Assembly (NCBI GenBank): GCA_030063045.1
Contig: JAQSEB010000117.1
Coordinates: 310,001 to 374,000, forward strand
Length of the DNA: 64,000 bases
Direction of reading: 5' to 3'
Origin: Pratylenchus scribneri
Lineage: Eukaryota > Nematoda > Chromadorea > Rhabditida > Pratylenchidae
The notes below the pieces were generated by a model. The model did not search any database. It had not been told where the DNA came from and saw only the letters and a list, made by a program, of their open reading frames with translations. A program made the translations under genes and the position numbers. Positions 1-16,400 of the stretch are shown in pieces (position 1 is the stretch's first letter; every line of letters starts with the position of its first letter).

Positions 1-215
1 TTTGAGGGGTACGTTTATTAAATTATTATTTATATATTGTGGGGGAAATTATCTTAACTCATAATACAGAACTTCTAAAAAGGGAACATTTCAGATAGAA
101 AAAGGATTTTTTAAAAAGGGAAGCTTGGGGCAATATTTGATTGATGATGATGATTAGGTAAAAAGTGGGGGTACAGTAGGACAAATAAGAAATGGCTTTA
201 GGAATTATTGGCATT
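1..215 (+). repeat. Dispersed repeat, copy 1
   Basis: This stretch aligns by eye over its whole length with the reverse complement of about 53195-53385. Shared blocks are a 20-base core at 125-144 (53256-53275 on the minus strand) and a 13-base block GGGTACAGTAGGA at 169-181 (53224-53236, minus). No coding frame is evident. The left edge may lie outside the window. Confidence 0.6.
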
Positions 216-258
216 GAAAACAAAAACAATTATAATTATTATTTTTAATTGTATTTTT

Positions 259-1210
259 ATTCTGATTTGCGATTGTAATTGTAATTCTGATTTGCGATTG
301 TAATTGTAATTCTGATTTGCGATTGTAATTGTAATTCTGATTTGCGATTGTAATTGTAATTCTGATTTGCGATTGTAATTGTAATTCTGATTTGCGATTG
401 TAATTGTAATTCTGATTTGCGATTGTAATTGTAATTCTGATTTGCGATTGTAATTGTAATTCTGATTTGCGATTGTAATTGTAATTCTGATTTGCGATTG
501 TAATTGTAATTCTGATTTGCGATTGTAATTGTAATTCTGATTTGCGATTGTAATTGTAATTCTGATTTGCGATTGTAATTGTAATTCTGATTTGCGATTG
601 TAATTGTAATTCTGATTTGCGATTGTAATTGTAATTCTGATTTGCAATTGTAATTGTAATTCTGATTTGTAATTGTAATTCTGATTTGCGATTGTAATTG
701 TAATTCTGATTTGCAATTGTAATTGTAATTCTGATTTGTAATTGTAATTCTGATTTGCGATTGTAATTGTAATTCTGATTTGCCATTGTAATTGTAATTC
801 TGATTTGCCATTGTAATCGTAATTCTGATTTGCCATTGTAATCGTAATTCTGATTTGCAATTGTAATTGTAATTCTGATTTGCGATTGTAATTGTAATTC
901 TGATTTGCCATTGTAATTGTAATTCTGATTTGCGATTGTAATTGTAATTCTGATTTGCGAGTGTAATTGTAATTCTGATTTGCGATTGTAATTGTAATTC
1001 TGATTTGCGATTGTAATTGTAATTCTGATTTGCGATTGTAATTGTAATTCTGATTTGCGATTGTAATTGTAATTCTGATTTGTAATTGTAATTCTGATTT
1101 GCGATTGTAATTGTAATTCTGATTTGCAATTGTAATTGTAATTCTGATTTGTAATTGTAATTCTGATTTGCGATTGTAATTTTATTCTGATTTGCAATTG
1201 TAATTCTTAT
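259..1210. repeat. 25-bp minisatellite array (about 38 units)
   Basis: Tandem copies of a 25-bp unit containing GATTGTAATTGTAATTCTG followed by ATTTGC. The first half is nearly homogeneous. From about 640 onward there are shortened units lacking GATTGC-type segments and point variants, so the array decays to the right. Long open frames across it are artefacts of a unit without stops. Single copies of the same unit, reversed, flank the 35-bp array near 23990 and 26300. Confidence 0.97.
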
Positions 1211-1455
1211 TTGTAATTATTTCTGATTATATATAATTCTAATTCGAAATTAAATTTTTATCATTTATTTAATTAAAAATATGCAAAAATATTGGGAAAA
1301 ATTACAAAGCTGCAAAAGAAATTTCTTGAATCAGTTTTTTAAAATTGAATTCATCATTTCTGGTTGACTGGATTTTGGAGTGTTTTGGGGATAATAATCA
1401 AATTGCATCAATGACGAGAATTTATTTTTATTATGAAAAAAAATTGTTCGGCGCC

Positions 1456-1813
1456 TCAAAGAATTTCGCACTTTGACTTTTCTGCCCATGGATTGCTTGA
1501 GGGAATAATAAAAATTAATGGATGGAATAAGTAAAATAATCCATTTCGGCTTACCGGGCCTTGTCCACCGGGTTCACCAATGGATCATTTGGTTGATGTT
1601 GTTCAATGTAGGCCTTCAATTCGGCACCTGATCTGGAGATTGGCACCCGCTAACAAATTAAAGGGAAATTTGGGTAAAATACGATTAAATCGGTTTTCCG
1701 GATTGTCACCTGAATGCGCAATTGATGACGCAAACTTTCCACGGTCCTGGATGGAATATTTGAATGAATTCCCATATTTATCCCTTCTACCTCTGCAAAT
1801 CGTTACGGTCCAT
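1456..1813 (-). CDS. gpc-2: G-protein gamma subunit (GPC-2-like)
   Basis: Four exons: 1813-1791, 1746-1710, 1649-1555 and 1495-1456. They join in frame to 64 codons plus stop, with GT-AG junctions. The protein starts MDRNDLQR. It contains TVESLRHQL and DPLVNPVDKARNPWAEK, and ends KSKCEIL, a CAAX box whose final Leu predicts geranylgeranylation. Length and these motifs match heterotrimeric G-protein gamma subunits, closest to my memory of C. elegans gpc-2. It would pair with G-beta at the inner plasma membrane and act in GPCR signalling. All exons are too short to show as long ORFs. The gene symbol rests on recalled similarity, so gamma-subunit identity is firmer than the exact orthologue. Confidence 0.9.
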
Positions 1814-2847
1814 TCGGTTTTGTTGGTTGTTTGTGGGGAAAAGAGTTAAAAGAATAAAAAAGGCTTTCTTTTGGTCGAATGGAAAGGTAAGCCGAAGTGA
1901 TGAGAGAACCTTTGAATGGGACAAATATGGACATATTTATTACATATATTTATATTTGTGCGCATGAATGAGAAGGGAAAATAGCGCGCTAATTACGGCA
2001 TCTTCTAAATAGCAAAATGGGGTTGAGGGAGGGGGAAGGAGGGGATGATTATGATGTTGGATTGGTTGGGTGAGGGTGATGCATTCAAAACATTTGAGAA
2101 TTGACGTCAATACATTTGGTTGGGGCTATGATGATGAGCGTAATTTTGTGCCATTTTTTGATGAATTGGCCAAGACACCGGCGGGAATGAAGTAGGAAGC
2201 AATATTTCCACTCCAAGACAAAATAGGATTGCATGGGAAGGGAAGGCAGTAGGAACTAGGAAGACCTTACTTTCGGTCCCCAAAGGGCTGAAAGAGAAGG
2301 CGAGGTGGTGGATCGATGCTAGGAGGAAGGTCCAGGCCACAACTCTGTGGCCCACTTGTCAGGATAAATTGAGGAAAAGCGAGGGAAAAAGAGAAGAGCA
2401 CATCGTTTTGGCCTTTGGGGGGAGGAGAGGAGAATAGACTGGGAATGTTGTCTCATCTGTCAGTCACCATTGGCCGCATAAAAATAAAATGCACACATAT
2501 AGCCTTGGGCGGGAGAAGAGAATGAATGCTTCTGGCGACTATACTATATGCATTTTTGGCCATAATGTTGGCCAATTTTTGGCCCTATACAATCTTTTGA
2601 AATTTCATATGGAATAATACACAAAAAGTTTATCCGTTGGTTAAATGAATGGGAAATCAAAATACAAAAACCGAAATAAAATGCTCGAATCTGGGCTACT
2701 ATTATTAAAAGTTAAAGAAGGATGGCGAGAAATGGTCTACATAAAGAAAAAATGAATGATTGAGCCGAAAAAAAATATTACAATATCCATATTATTGTCA
2801 AATGGAGATATTCCTAATTTGTTCCTCTTTCCTCCTCTTTTCATTCA
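1814..2847. other. Intergenic, no gene seen
   Basis: About 1 kb between the gamma subunit and the transhydrogenase 3' end. It has purine-rich runs such as GGAGGGGGAAGGAGGGG near 2030 and no frame with convincing composition or splice structure. It probably holds the promoter of the gamma-subunit gene. Confidence 0.5.
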
Positions 2848-7974
<5,127 letters not shown>

Positions 7975-8313
7975 TTAGAACTTGAATGAATCCTGAATTT
8001 TTAAAAAACATTTAATAGATTCAAAAAATTCAATTTTATGGGTGTTTGTGTTTACGCTTCTCAATGAAAAAACGTTTAAAACATTACAACCAAACCATGT
8101 TTTGAAAATGGTTTTTAAAGGTTTTCCAAAATATCTATAGGTTTTTGAATTTTATTATCCGTTCCGTTCCGTTATCCCTGTAAATTTCTGAATCTGAAGT
8201 CTGAACCGGTTTGGATAAATTGTCTTAAACCTACTTTTTCTTTTTCAGTGAAATGCGTTCACCGATTTTTATGTAGTGTAGTGTAGATGATAGATGTAGG
8301 ATTATGATTATGA

Positions 8314-9275
8314 AGGGTTAATTACCCGTTGACGGGTAGGGTAGTCGGGTAGGGTACCCGTAAGGATTTTGGGCAAATTACCCTACCCGTTACCCGGACC
8401 CCAATTACCCGCATTACCCATTACCCGCACCTTGACTACCCGACTACCCGCCTACCCGTAACCTTTTTAAAGCCACCATTTAGGGAACAAAAATTGTATT
8501 TTTTTATGCAGGGCTCTCAGAATGCCTGATTTATCAGGTTTTCCCTGCTTTTTCTGATTTTTCCTGACAAAAACCTGATTTCGGAAAAAGCCTGATAAAG
8601 CCTGATTTTGACCAATTTTCTGAAATTATAAAAATTTTTCGCTGCGTGGCTAATTTTATCTCTAATTTTTCGCTGCGCGGCTAAATTTGGCTCTAATTTT
8701 TCTCTGCGCGGTTAATTTTGGCTCTGATTTTTCGCTGCGCGCCTAATTTTGGCTTAAATTTTCCTCTATCGGGGCCATTTTTAGACCTAATTTTTCGCTG
8801 CGCGGCCATTACAAAAACCAAATTTTTCGCTGCCGCGGGCAATTTTAGGGAGGCACAAAATTGGTGGTTGTCCTGCCCTCCTTGCCAACGTATGTTTGGA
8901 CGGATGAAAGAAACAGTTTTAAAGTTGATACAGTGAATGCCCTTGTTTCGATTAAAGAAAATTCTGAATTTAATTGTTCACAAGCATTTAATATGTTTAT
9001 TTCAAAGCCTGAATTGTTGCAAAAGGCAAAGATTTGAGTGAAAAAAAATTTGAAGATGAAGAAGAGTTTTTATTATTTTTTATTATGATATTTATTTTGG
9101 CCAATTTTAAAAATTTTATTAAACGAATTTCAAAAAATGTCTTAACAAGGAACGGGTAGGGTAGTACCCGCGGGTATTTTTCGAGTTTGGCCTACCCTAC
9201 CCATTACCCGGACCCCAATTACCCGTATTACCCGTTACCCGCTTTTTCATTACCCGCCCCCGGGTAATTAACCCT
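8314..9275. mobile_element. Non-coding foldback/TIR element (about 960 bp)
   Basis: Both ends carry AGGGTTAATTACCCG, in inverted orientation (8314-8328 and 9261-9275). Next to each end is a block of about 130-150 bp made of short ACCCG/CGGGT repeats with internal dyads. The centre holds 8638-8850, seven degenerate units of about 31 bp centred on TTTTCGCTGCGCGGCTAA, preceded by CCTGAT/ATCAGG-rich hairpins at 8520-8605. No transposase is encoded. A target duplication is unclear: TATGA occurs directly left and one base beyond the right end. Confidence 0.8.
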
Positions 9276-9306
9276 ATATGATGTAAGTATCAAACATGCA
9301 CTAAAT

Positions 9307-11125
9307 ATGTTTCTTTCTATTAATAATGTATTTCGGCAACAAAAGAAAAATACGTTTGCACTTTTCTTATTGAATCTGATAATTTATGTCAACTTTCGAC
9401 CACCTTATTTTGAAAAATATGCCCTAAATTTCGAGATAAATGACTCAAATTTTCAATCTGCTTTGTTTGATGCATTTGAATCACTTGAATATATGTATGA
9501 TGCACAAATTGGAAAATCGAAGGTTGATTCGAAATTGAATTGAATACATAAATAACCGAATATTTTCAAAATTAGATTGCTGAAACGATAGAAAAACCTT
9601 CCTCTATTGACCAAGTCCGAAAATGTTTTGGCAAAAATCAACTTCCTAATTTTTCTCAAAGTAGAAAATGGATTGAAAGCGGAGATTTTCACTTATTTTC
9701 TGCATATTTGGATTTACGTTTCAATCAACTTTATTCGAATTATCCAATTATTCGCATCATCGCTTCGGCTTATGGAATTATATCGTCAAATGCAACTTAT
9801 TTCTGTCATTTGCGACTTTACAAAGAAGATAAAAGAAGTTGGATTGGAAATGTCGTAAAAGCGAATGTTCATTTGATTTGGCAAAGAGGTTGGGACCCGA
9901 GGAATGAATTTTATAATACATATTTGATTAGCTGCCCTTTTTTAATTAATGAAGAACACAAGGTGAAACATAAAATTTTAAGTGTAAATATTTATTTTTC
10001 AGGAGCAAAATTATGTATTTGTATCAAAAAAATCGCATTGTTTTACCGATGATGTGAATAAAAATTTTACAAAAATCATCGAAGCACCAGAAAACTTAGT
10101 GAAACAAAGAAGCGTTTTAAGTCTAAAGCCAAATGAAATCAGGTTTATGATGAATTGAATATAGCAAATTATTTATCCTTATTCAGAATTGCTGTTTGTG
10201 TAAAGGGTCTCACATTTTTGGATGAATCTGAAATGTCTTCTCGCTGGATTATGGAATGGCTCGAACTGCAATGGGCCTTGGGGGCGGATTCAATTTCAAT
10301 TTATACTTATTGGATACCAGATAAAGTGCGCAGAATACTTGATAAAATTGAAGAATTAAAAAGATCGGAATTCGAATTGGTTTGTTTACTTTAATCTATC
10401 AGTGGTCAATATTTTAATTTTAGATTGATTTAAAATTACCAAATGATTTTCCAAATCAAGCCATGACGTAATTTATTAATTTGTGTTTTAACATTATAAA
10501 AATTTAGCCGTCATCAATTTACATGGCGTAATAAACAACAAAAGAGAAGAAGTGAACTTGTGCCTTACAACGATTGTTTTTATCGTTATTCTCAAAGCCA
10601 TCATTTTATCCTAATTTTGGATGTTGATGAAGCCGTTATTCCTTTAAGGCATGAAAACTGGAAATTTATGATTACCAATGTTTTGAAGGGCTCATGGCGA
10701 GCAGAACCTTCTTCAATCTCAATCAGAAATGTTTACAAATTAACCAATAAAAGTGAAGAGAGTATTTTTGAAAATCAACAAAGATCAAAAATCGTGCAGG
10801 AACGAGAACAATATGGAAAAAGTTTCATTAGGTAAATTATATTTTTTTTCACTAAATTTGATAAAAAATCAGTTCGACAAGTGTAATCAGTGTATTCAAC
10901 CATTTTGCCTTGAATCGTCTACATGGAAATGTTTCAAAAACTTATTATGTGAGCGAAGATGATTCTTTGAAACTTCATTGGAAGAGAAAATGTCCAAATT
11001 TGGAACTGGGTGATCAATTGTGTGCAAAAATTACAGAGGAACAACAAGAAGATTTTATTTTGGAGCCGTTTAGAAGAAAAATAGAAAATGCAATTGGAAA
11101 ACTTGGATTCAATTTTACAAATTAA
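9307..11125 (+). CDS. Glycosyltransferase family 92 (DUF23) protein
   Basis: Exons from ATG at 9307 to TAA at 11123-11125, with short AT-rich introns (for example 9523-9576 and 9961-10002) that keep the frame. A hydrophobic stretch near residues 17-30 (FALFLLNLIIYVNF) fits a type II Golgi membrane anchor. The core shows RIAVCVKGLTFLDESEMSSR, then WLELQWALGADSISIYTYW. Next come ILILDVDEAVIPL, the DxD-type metal/nucleotide-sugar motif, and ISVFNHFALNRLHG near the C-terminus. This order is that of GT92 proteins, which in C. elegans include the galactosyltransferase GALT-1 acting on N-glycan core fucose. The donor and acceptor here are unknown. The start codon lies 31 bp from the end of the foldback element, so its promoter may lie partly in repeat DNA. 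Confidence 0.88.
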
Positions 11126-11282
11126 TTCAAATTAAAATTATTGTAATTTTATGACGAGAAAATGAAAACTCGATACACTAATTGAATTTTTTGATAAATT
11201 TTAACACCTCTTCTCTACATATTAAAATATTATTTAGATTTCCCTAGATATTTTCCGTTTAAAAAAATTTCGGAGCAAATAC

Positions 11283-11400
11283 AAAAAAGCAGTTGAAAAA
11301 GGAAGGTACCAGCTGCAAAAAATGTTTCAAAATGAGGGTGCCAAATGCAAAAAATTGGTTCAAAATGGAGGGTACCAACTGCAAAAAAAAAGTTGAAAAT
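11283..11400 (+). repeat. Short GTACCA/GCAAAAA repeat
   Basis: About three degenerate units of about 38 bp carrying GGGTACCAACTGCAAAAA or close variants. The first unit starts AAAAAGCAGTTGAAAAAGG. A related copy in the same orientation lies at about 13302-13340, so the paralogue pair between them is flanked by direct repeats. Confidence 0.6.
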
Positions 11401-11541
11401 GCTGACAATAAAATTTAAAACTAGAATAAAATCAGGAAATCTTATGATTCAAAATAAAAGCTTTATTTTTCACGAAAATTGAATAATTTGTTTAAAAAAA
11501 TTTCAAGTTCTTTAATTCCTTCTCTTTGTTTTGCATCATCC

Positions 11542-11885
11542 TCAATTTCCATTTCCACCTTGGCCATTATCACGACGGCGTTGGCGTTGACGAGCGTCAT
11601 ATCGAGCCTGTTTTTGGCGATTATATTCCCTCTCTTGTTCCATCAGCCGAAAATACCCTTCCTGTTCCCCCTCGTGTTGGGCTTGTAGATTTTCAATGTG
11701 CAACTCTCGCTGTTGTCTTTCAAGCTCCAAACGTTGCCGCTCATTCTCTTCTCTTTCCCGTCTGTTTTGTTCCTCCATCTGAAATAAATGTCTCCATTTC
11801 TTTATATTTAAAAATAAAATCTTACCTGTCTGATAGCATCACGACGTCGATTTTCCCGTTCTCGATCAGAATCCGATGAAGACAT
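11542..11885 (-). CDS. Small Arg/Glu-rich helical protein, paralogue A
   Basis: Two exons. ATG at 11885 gives MSSSDSDRERENRRRDAIRQ, then a 5' splice site (CAG/GTAAGA) at about 11826. The second exon runs from 11778 to TGA at 11542. The product is about 98 residues. It is dominated by R, E and Q with few hydrophobics (MEEQNRREREENERQRLEL and following), so a long charged single helix or coiled coil is expected. It ends in Gly/Asn/Gln. I recognise no family. It is the inverted paralogue of the gene at 12728-13009. Both start MSSSD, and both have a splice acceptor AG followed by ATTTCCAAA and a CAACAAA block just before ATG. The acceptor could serve trans-splicing. Confidence 0.7.
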
Positions 11886-12091
11886 TTTGTTGAAGGTTTG
11901 GAAATCTGAAAGAGATTGGAACTGTTAATTTATTTTGAAAATAAAAAATTGGCAAAAATACGCGATTAAGGAAATTGAATAATATTATTGTATAGAAAGG
12001 GAGAAAATTTGACTTGATTAATTATGGATGGAGTAAAATCGGGAATAAGATGGATGAAACTGGAATAAATTAATTCCATTTTATAAATCTA

Positions 12092-12352
12092 TTAAAATTT
12101 TTCGGCGTTGAACGTTGAAGGTTGAACGTTGACTTGAAAATTGAAATCTTGAAAATTGAAATGAAAATTTAAAGCATGCCCTTTTGTGAAAATTTTTTGA
12201 GAAAATGACATTTCGTCCAATTTATTAAAAATTTCACAAGCAAGACCGCGACCGCGTTTTTTTGCTCTTCCGTCAATTTGCACATTATTGGGCGCTGATT
12301 CATAACATAAATTGCAATTTCCACAATCCGTGGAATTCATCATTTCATTCAT
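12092..12352 (-). CDS. Possible small ORF between the paralogues
   Basis: An 86-codon frame starting MNEMMNSTDCGNCNLCYES with a basic run AKKRGRGLACE. Its second half is a low-complexity Phe/Asn/Gln run produced by repeats of TTGAAAATTGAAAT and TTGAACGTTGA. It has no recognised domain and no splice evidence. It may be a real short gene or a chance frame. Confidence 0.2.
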   Translation of the reverse strand: MNEMMNSTDCGNCNLCYESAPNNVQIDGRAKKRGRGLACEIFNKLDEMSFSQKIFTKGHALNFHFNFQDFNFQVNVQPSTFNAEKF

Positions 12353-12727
12353 ATTAAATAGTTTTCCCAGTAATTTAATTGAATTGGGAAGGCGAATCGA
12401 GTTTAAAAGCCAACCAAAAAGCCATCATTTCATCCAATTTCAATTCCAATCCAAACAAACATCCAATCAGATAGGAATAAATATTTGGATGCGCCCATTT
12501 AATTTTCCTTTCACGAACAAAATTTCATCAATCAGATTAAAATACGATTAATTTATTCTGAATTCCGATACCATCCTTACTCCACTCCTTATTCTCAATT
12601 CCTTCTATCCACATTTAAATAGGCCAAATTCCTCCTCCGCTTTCTATACGACCTTATTTGATTCAATAGCTACGCATTTTTGCTAATTCTTTTTTTCACA
12701 ATTTTAGATTTCCAAATCTCCAACAAA

Positions 12728-13009
12728 ATGTCCTCATCTGACGATTCCGAGCTCGAACGAAGGGAAAATGAAGCAAGAGAGGAACGGGAGAGAATTCGAC
12801 GAGAAAGGGATGAAATTCGAAGACAACAAGAGGAGTTAAGAGAAAGAATGCAGCCGGAAAACCGTGAAAGGGAATTGGAACGAAATCGTGAGATTGGGCG
12901 TATACGTGGAGAGCAACAGTACTGGGCAGATCGTCAGGCTAGGCGACGTCGTTGGGATGCCGCTGCCCGACAACGTCGTCGTGATGGTGGTGGCCACGAC
13001 CAGAATTGA
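12728..13009 (+). CDS. Small Arg/Glu-rich helical protein, paralogue B
   Basis: Single coding exon, ATG at 12728 and TGA at 13007-13009, 93 residues. It starts MSSSDDSELERRENEAREE and continues as an R/E/Q-rich stretch with heptad-like spacing. The tail is ARQRRRDGGGHDQN, matching the RQRQRRRDNGQGG tail of paralogue A. TTTTAG/ATTTCCAAAT lies just upstream of ATG and matches the acceptor and leader of paralogue A. Paralogue A has an intron after its first 20 codons that B lacks. Function unknown. The very high charge and absence of a signal peptide suggest an intracellular protein. Confidence 0.7.
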   Translation: MSSSDDSELERRENEAREERERIRRERDEIRRQQEELRERMQPENRERELERNREIGRIRGEQQYWADRQARRRRWDAAARQRRRDGGGHDQN

Positions 13010-13301
13010 GGATGATGGAAGAAAAGAGAAGAAATTAATAAAAGAAGTACAATTTTCGTGAAAATTTTTATAATTCAGATTTCAATTTTCGGTGATAAAT
13101 AAGTTTTTTATGGGTAAATTTTGATTTAATTCGTAAATAATGTAGAATCAAGTCATTTTATGGGGCGGCGGGGGTTAAGGTTCAGTTATTATCTAGCAGC
13201 TGGACACAGATGTTTTTGAATATACCAAACTTCCCGGACAACCGCAACACAGTAATGATTAATTTGTTGGCGAAAAATTAGTGAAAATTGATGTACCAGT
13301 A

Positions 13302-13340
13302 TAAAAAAAAAAGCAGTTAAAGAAGAAGGGTACCAAAAGG
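13302..13340 (+). repeat. Short GTACCA repeat, second copy
   Basis: AAAAGCAGTTAAAGAAGAAGG followed by GTACCA resembles the repeat at 11283-11320 in the same orientation. The two copies bracket the inverted gene pair. Confidence 0.5.
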
Positions 13341-13478
13341 AGGGGTTCATATTCATAATATCACTTGGGATTTGACAAGTAAAAAATTTATTCCTTATAT
13401 CAAAAATACAACAGAAAATGTGTGTGAATTTTGTGACAAATTTATGAAAAATGTAAAAGTTGTTAATTATATTTTGTT

Positions 13479-16400
13479 TTATTCTGATTTTGGCTGATAT
13501 AGGCAAATTGCCTCAAGTGAATCAATTAAATTGCGAACATCTCGAAGTCTTTCCTCTAATTGCCTCTTTTCGGCACTCAATTTGCCCAATTGTTCTTTGC
13601 AAAATATCCATTCATGCAATGCTTCGGCGTCGCCCAATTCCTCCGCCATTTCTGCATCCAATTGCCGTTCTCTGGCGGCCAGCATTCCTCCAAGTAAATG
13701 CAAATCATTGATTCTAAATGTTTTTTAAATAAATTTCAAATTTTCTATAAAATCCACTCACTGTTCTCGCAATCTTTTTTCCCATTTTGCCCTTTCTTCT
13801 TCCATCAATCCTTCTTTTGCCAATTCTTCTTTTCGTGTAATTTTGGTTGTTTCGCCCAATCTGGCTAATTGGCAATGCAAAAATGCTTCTAATTCAGTTA
13901 TTTTTTCCACTTCAATTAAGAATAAATTTAGCCTATTCAACAATTCCGAATTATGACGATTTTGGCTGATTCGAGCAAAAAGTGTTGCTTTGAGCTAAAA
14001 AGTTAATCGTTGATTTGATTCACTTCCAAATATTGACCTGTCCAACTTCTTCCAAATCGCGGCACAATAATTGCCGATCTTGCTCTCTTTCGGCAGCTTT
14101 TTTGCCCAATGATTCAATGGACTTTAATTAATTTTGGTTCATTTTATTTCCTTCCCCCACCAATTTCCAACCTGTAATCGTCGTTGGTCCAACTCTTGAA
14201 GTTGTTCACAGGAATGTTTTTCGGGATTTTCAATTGCAAAATGAAGACTATTTTGGAGGGAAGCCAGCGAAGGTGAACTGCTCAATGAGGGTGGTGGCGA
14301 ATAGAATGGAGTGGGTTTTGCACTAATTTTGTTGTACTCCAATTGCTTTTGGCTGCCGAATCGGCCCAAACCCAAATCCTTTCGTGGTTCTACAATTGGC
14401 TTCTGCTGGCCTCTTCCTTCACCCTCATTTTCTTCTTCTCCAACACTTTCCTCAATGAATTGTTGGCCAGAATTGTTATTTTCTTCAGTCAATTGTTTTT
14501 GTTGTTTTGAAAATCCGGGGAATTCGGTTTCAGTGCTGGATGATTGTGAATGGGAGATGGAGGATTGGCTGCTGCTGGAAAGAACGCTTGATTGCCAATG
14601 TGGACCACTCAAAATCTGCGAATGAAAAGTCAAAATTCATTTGGTCCTCTTCATCCCCACCCCAAGTCAAACCTTTGTTGATTCCTCTTCCGGTTGGCTT
14701 TGTTGTTGTTGAATTCTTTTTCCATATTGAGAGGAGGCCATTAAAGAATGTTTTTTGGGTGGCAGTGGTGGAGGAATTGGTTTTTGGGAGATGGAAGAGC
14801 AGCTGGAAATGACGCTCATGGAACGATGTCGAGGCGGAATAGGAAGAGGATGGACCTGTGAATTTGAAGGAGGAATAAATTTTGGGAAAGATATGCTTCA
14901 AATTTATTGTTTTTTTTCCCAAAAAATGAGAAAATGGAATGAATCATATTTTAGTGTGGGAAATTTGCTTGCCTGGACTGTTGGCTTGTTGCTAAAGGGA
15001 AAGACGGCTGAATGTTGTTGGCCATCTAAATTTGAGAATGCCGGCATTTTATCAATTGAATTGCAGCCGTTGGTGGACTGAAGCCAATTAGTGGAATCAA
15101 TGGATTGCATTGGTTTTGGAAAAGTGTCAAGTCTGAAAAATGAATAAATAAATGGCAGCCCTATTCCATTATCTACCTGTTCATTCGATCGATGAGTTGG
15201 CCAACCGAAAGAGTGGGTGAATTTGAATCCATTGGTGGTGGCATTTGCATTTCACCACCCGCCGCCCTTCCGCCCATTTCTTCTCCCAAAATTGACCGAT
15301 AGCCATTTTCGCGGATCAAATTTCGATAAGCCATTTGTTGTTGTTGTTGGGGAATATTCTGCTGTTGCTGCCCTCCAACAATCCCGTTATTATTATTTTG
15401 CTGTTGTTGGGCTCTGCAAAAATGTTAAATTATTTAATAATCCCTAATGCCCCTTCAAACTTTTGTCGGATTTTTCGTTGGGCTCCCGATGGACTTCTAT
15501 GCAAAAGAATATTATTCGATTGTTGCGGTGGAATTTGATGTTGCTGTTGAGGTTGGTGGTGCCCAATAATGCCGCCGTTGCTCTCGAATGAAGTGGCGGC
15601 AGTGCCCCCGTTTGTGAAAATGTTAGTGGTGGTCATCGGCGGTGGTTTGGAGGAAGGCGAAGAATGCTTTATGAAAATGGAACGAATATAAAAAATCAAT
15701 CGATAAAAATGTGAATGCGCAAATAAAAGAGGATTCAAATTTGGGGGGACGCCCACAGGGGGAAGAGGGAATAATCGGTGTCCGGTCGGCCAGTTGCGCA
15801 GAAAGGGGGAGGGCGGAGGGGAATGGATGGATGGAAGGGAAAATGTGGGTAAAGAGGTAGTGCGAAACTTGCGTCCCGAAATTTGCGTCCCGAAATTTGC
15901 GTCCCGAATTTTGCGTCCCGAATTTTGCGTCCCCGAAACTTGCGTCCCGAAATTTGCGTCCCGAAACTTGCGTCCCGAATTTTGCGTCCCGAATTTTGCG
16001 TCCCAATTGGGAAATTTACTTTTTAATTTTGTACAATACATTATAAGAATTATTTTGAATTATAAATTATATGTTTTTCCACATTCAATTGGCTCTATAA
16101 TCATGGTATTTCAGATCAGAATTCATTTAATTCGTAATCCACATTTCTTAGGTTTCCCCTTTTAATTTATTTGGCAATAAACAAAAGTATTCAAATGGAT
16201 TTGCCTCATAATTGTCTAACAAATTAGTTTTCTAAACAAAATTCTTCCCAAGCCATGACATTTTTTTTGTAGGAAAATTGGCTTGAGGCTCTTGTCAATT
16301 CATCCACATCGAAAATTATCATTCAGTTAAAATTGATTTTTGGTCTAGCACAAAAAATTGTGGCTTTGGGAAATGATGTACCAAAAAAGACAGGATAAAA

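Noticed and set aside
198..1197. Long Gln/Ile/Arg-rich open frames on the minus strand
   Set aside because: Three overlapping frames all read through a 25-bp tandem repeat without stops, so this is repeat DNA, not a protein gene.
1551..1600. Collagen Gly-X-Y exon (GEPGGQG in one frame)
   Set aside because: The neighbouring exons and phase give a complete G-gamma subunit in another frame, with a CAAX end.
2107..2355. Minus ORF with a hydrophobic start
   Set aside because: No splice or domain support, and composition follows the local purine/pyrimidine skew.
15794..16041. Arg/Pro/Cys repeat peptide frames
   Set aside because: Produced by the 14-bp TIR minisatellite on both strands. The matching frames at 22893-23404 have the same cause.
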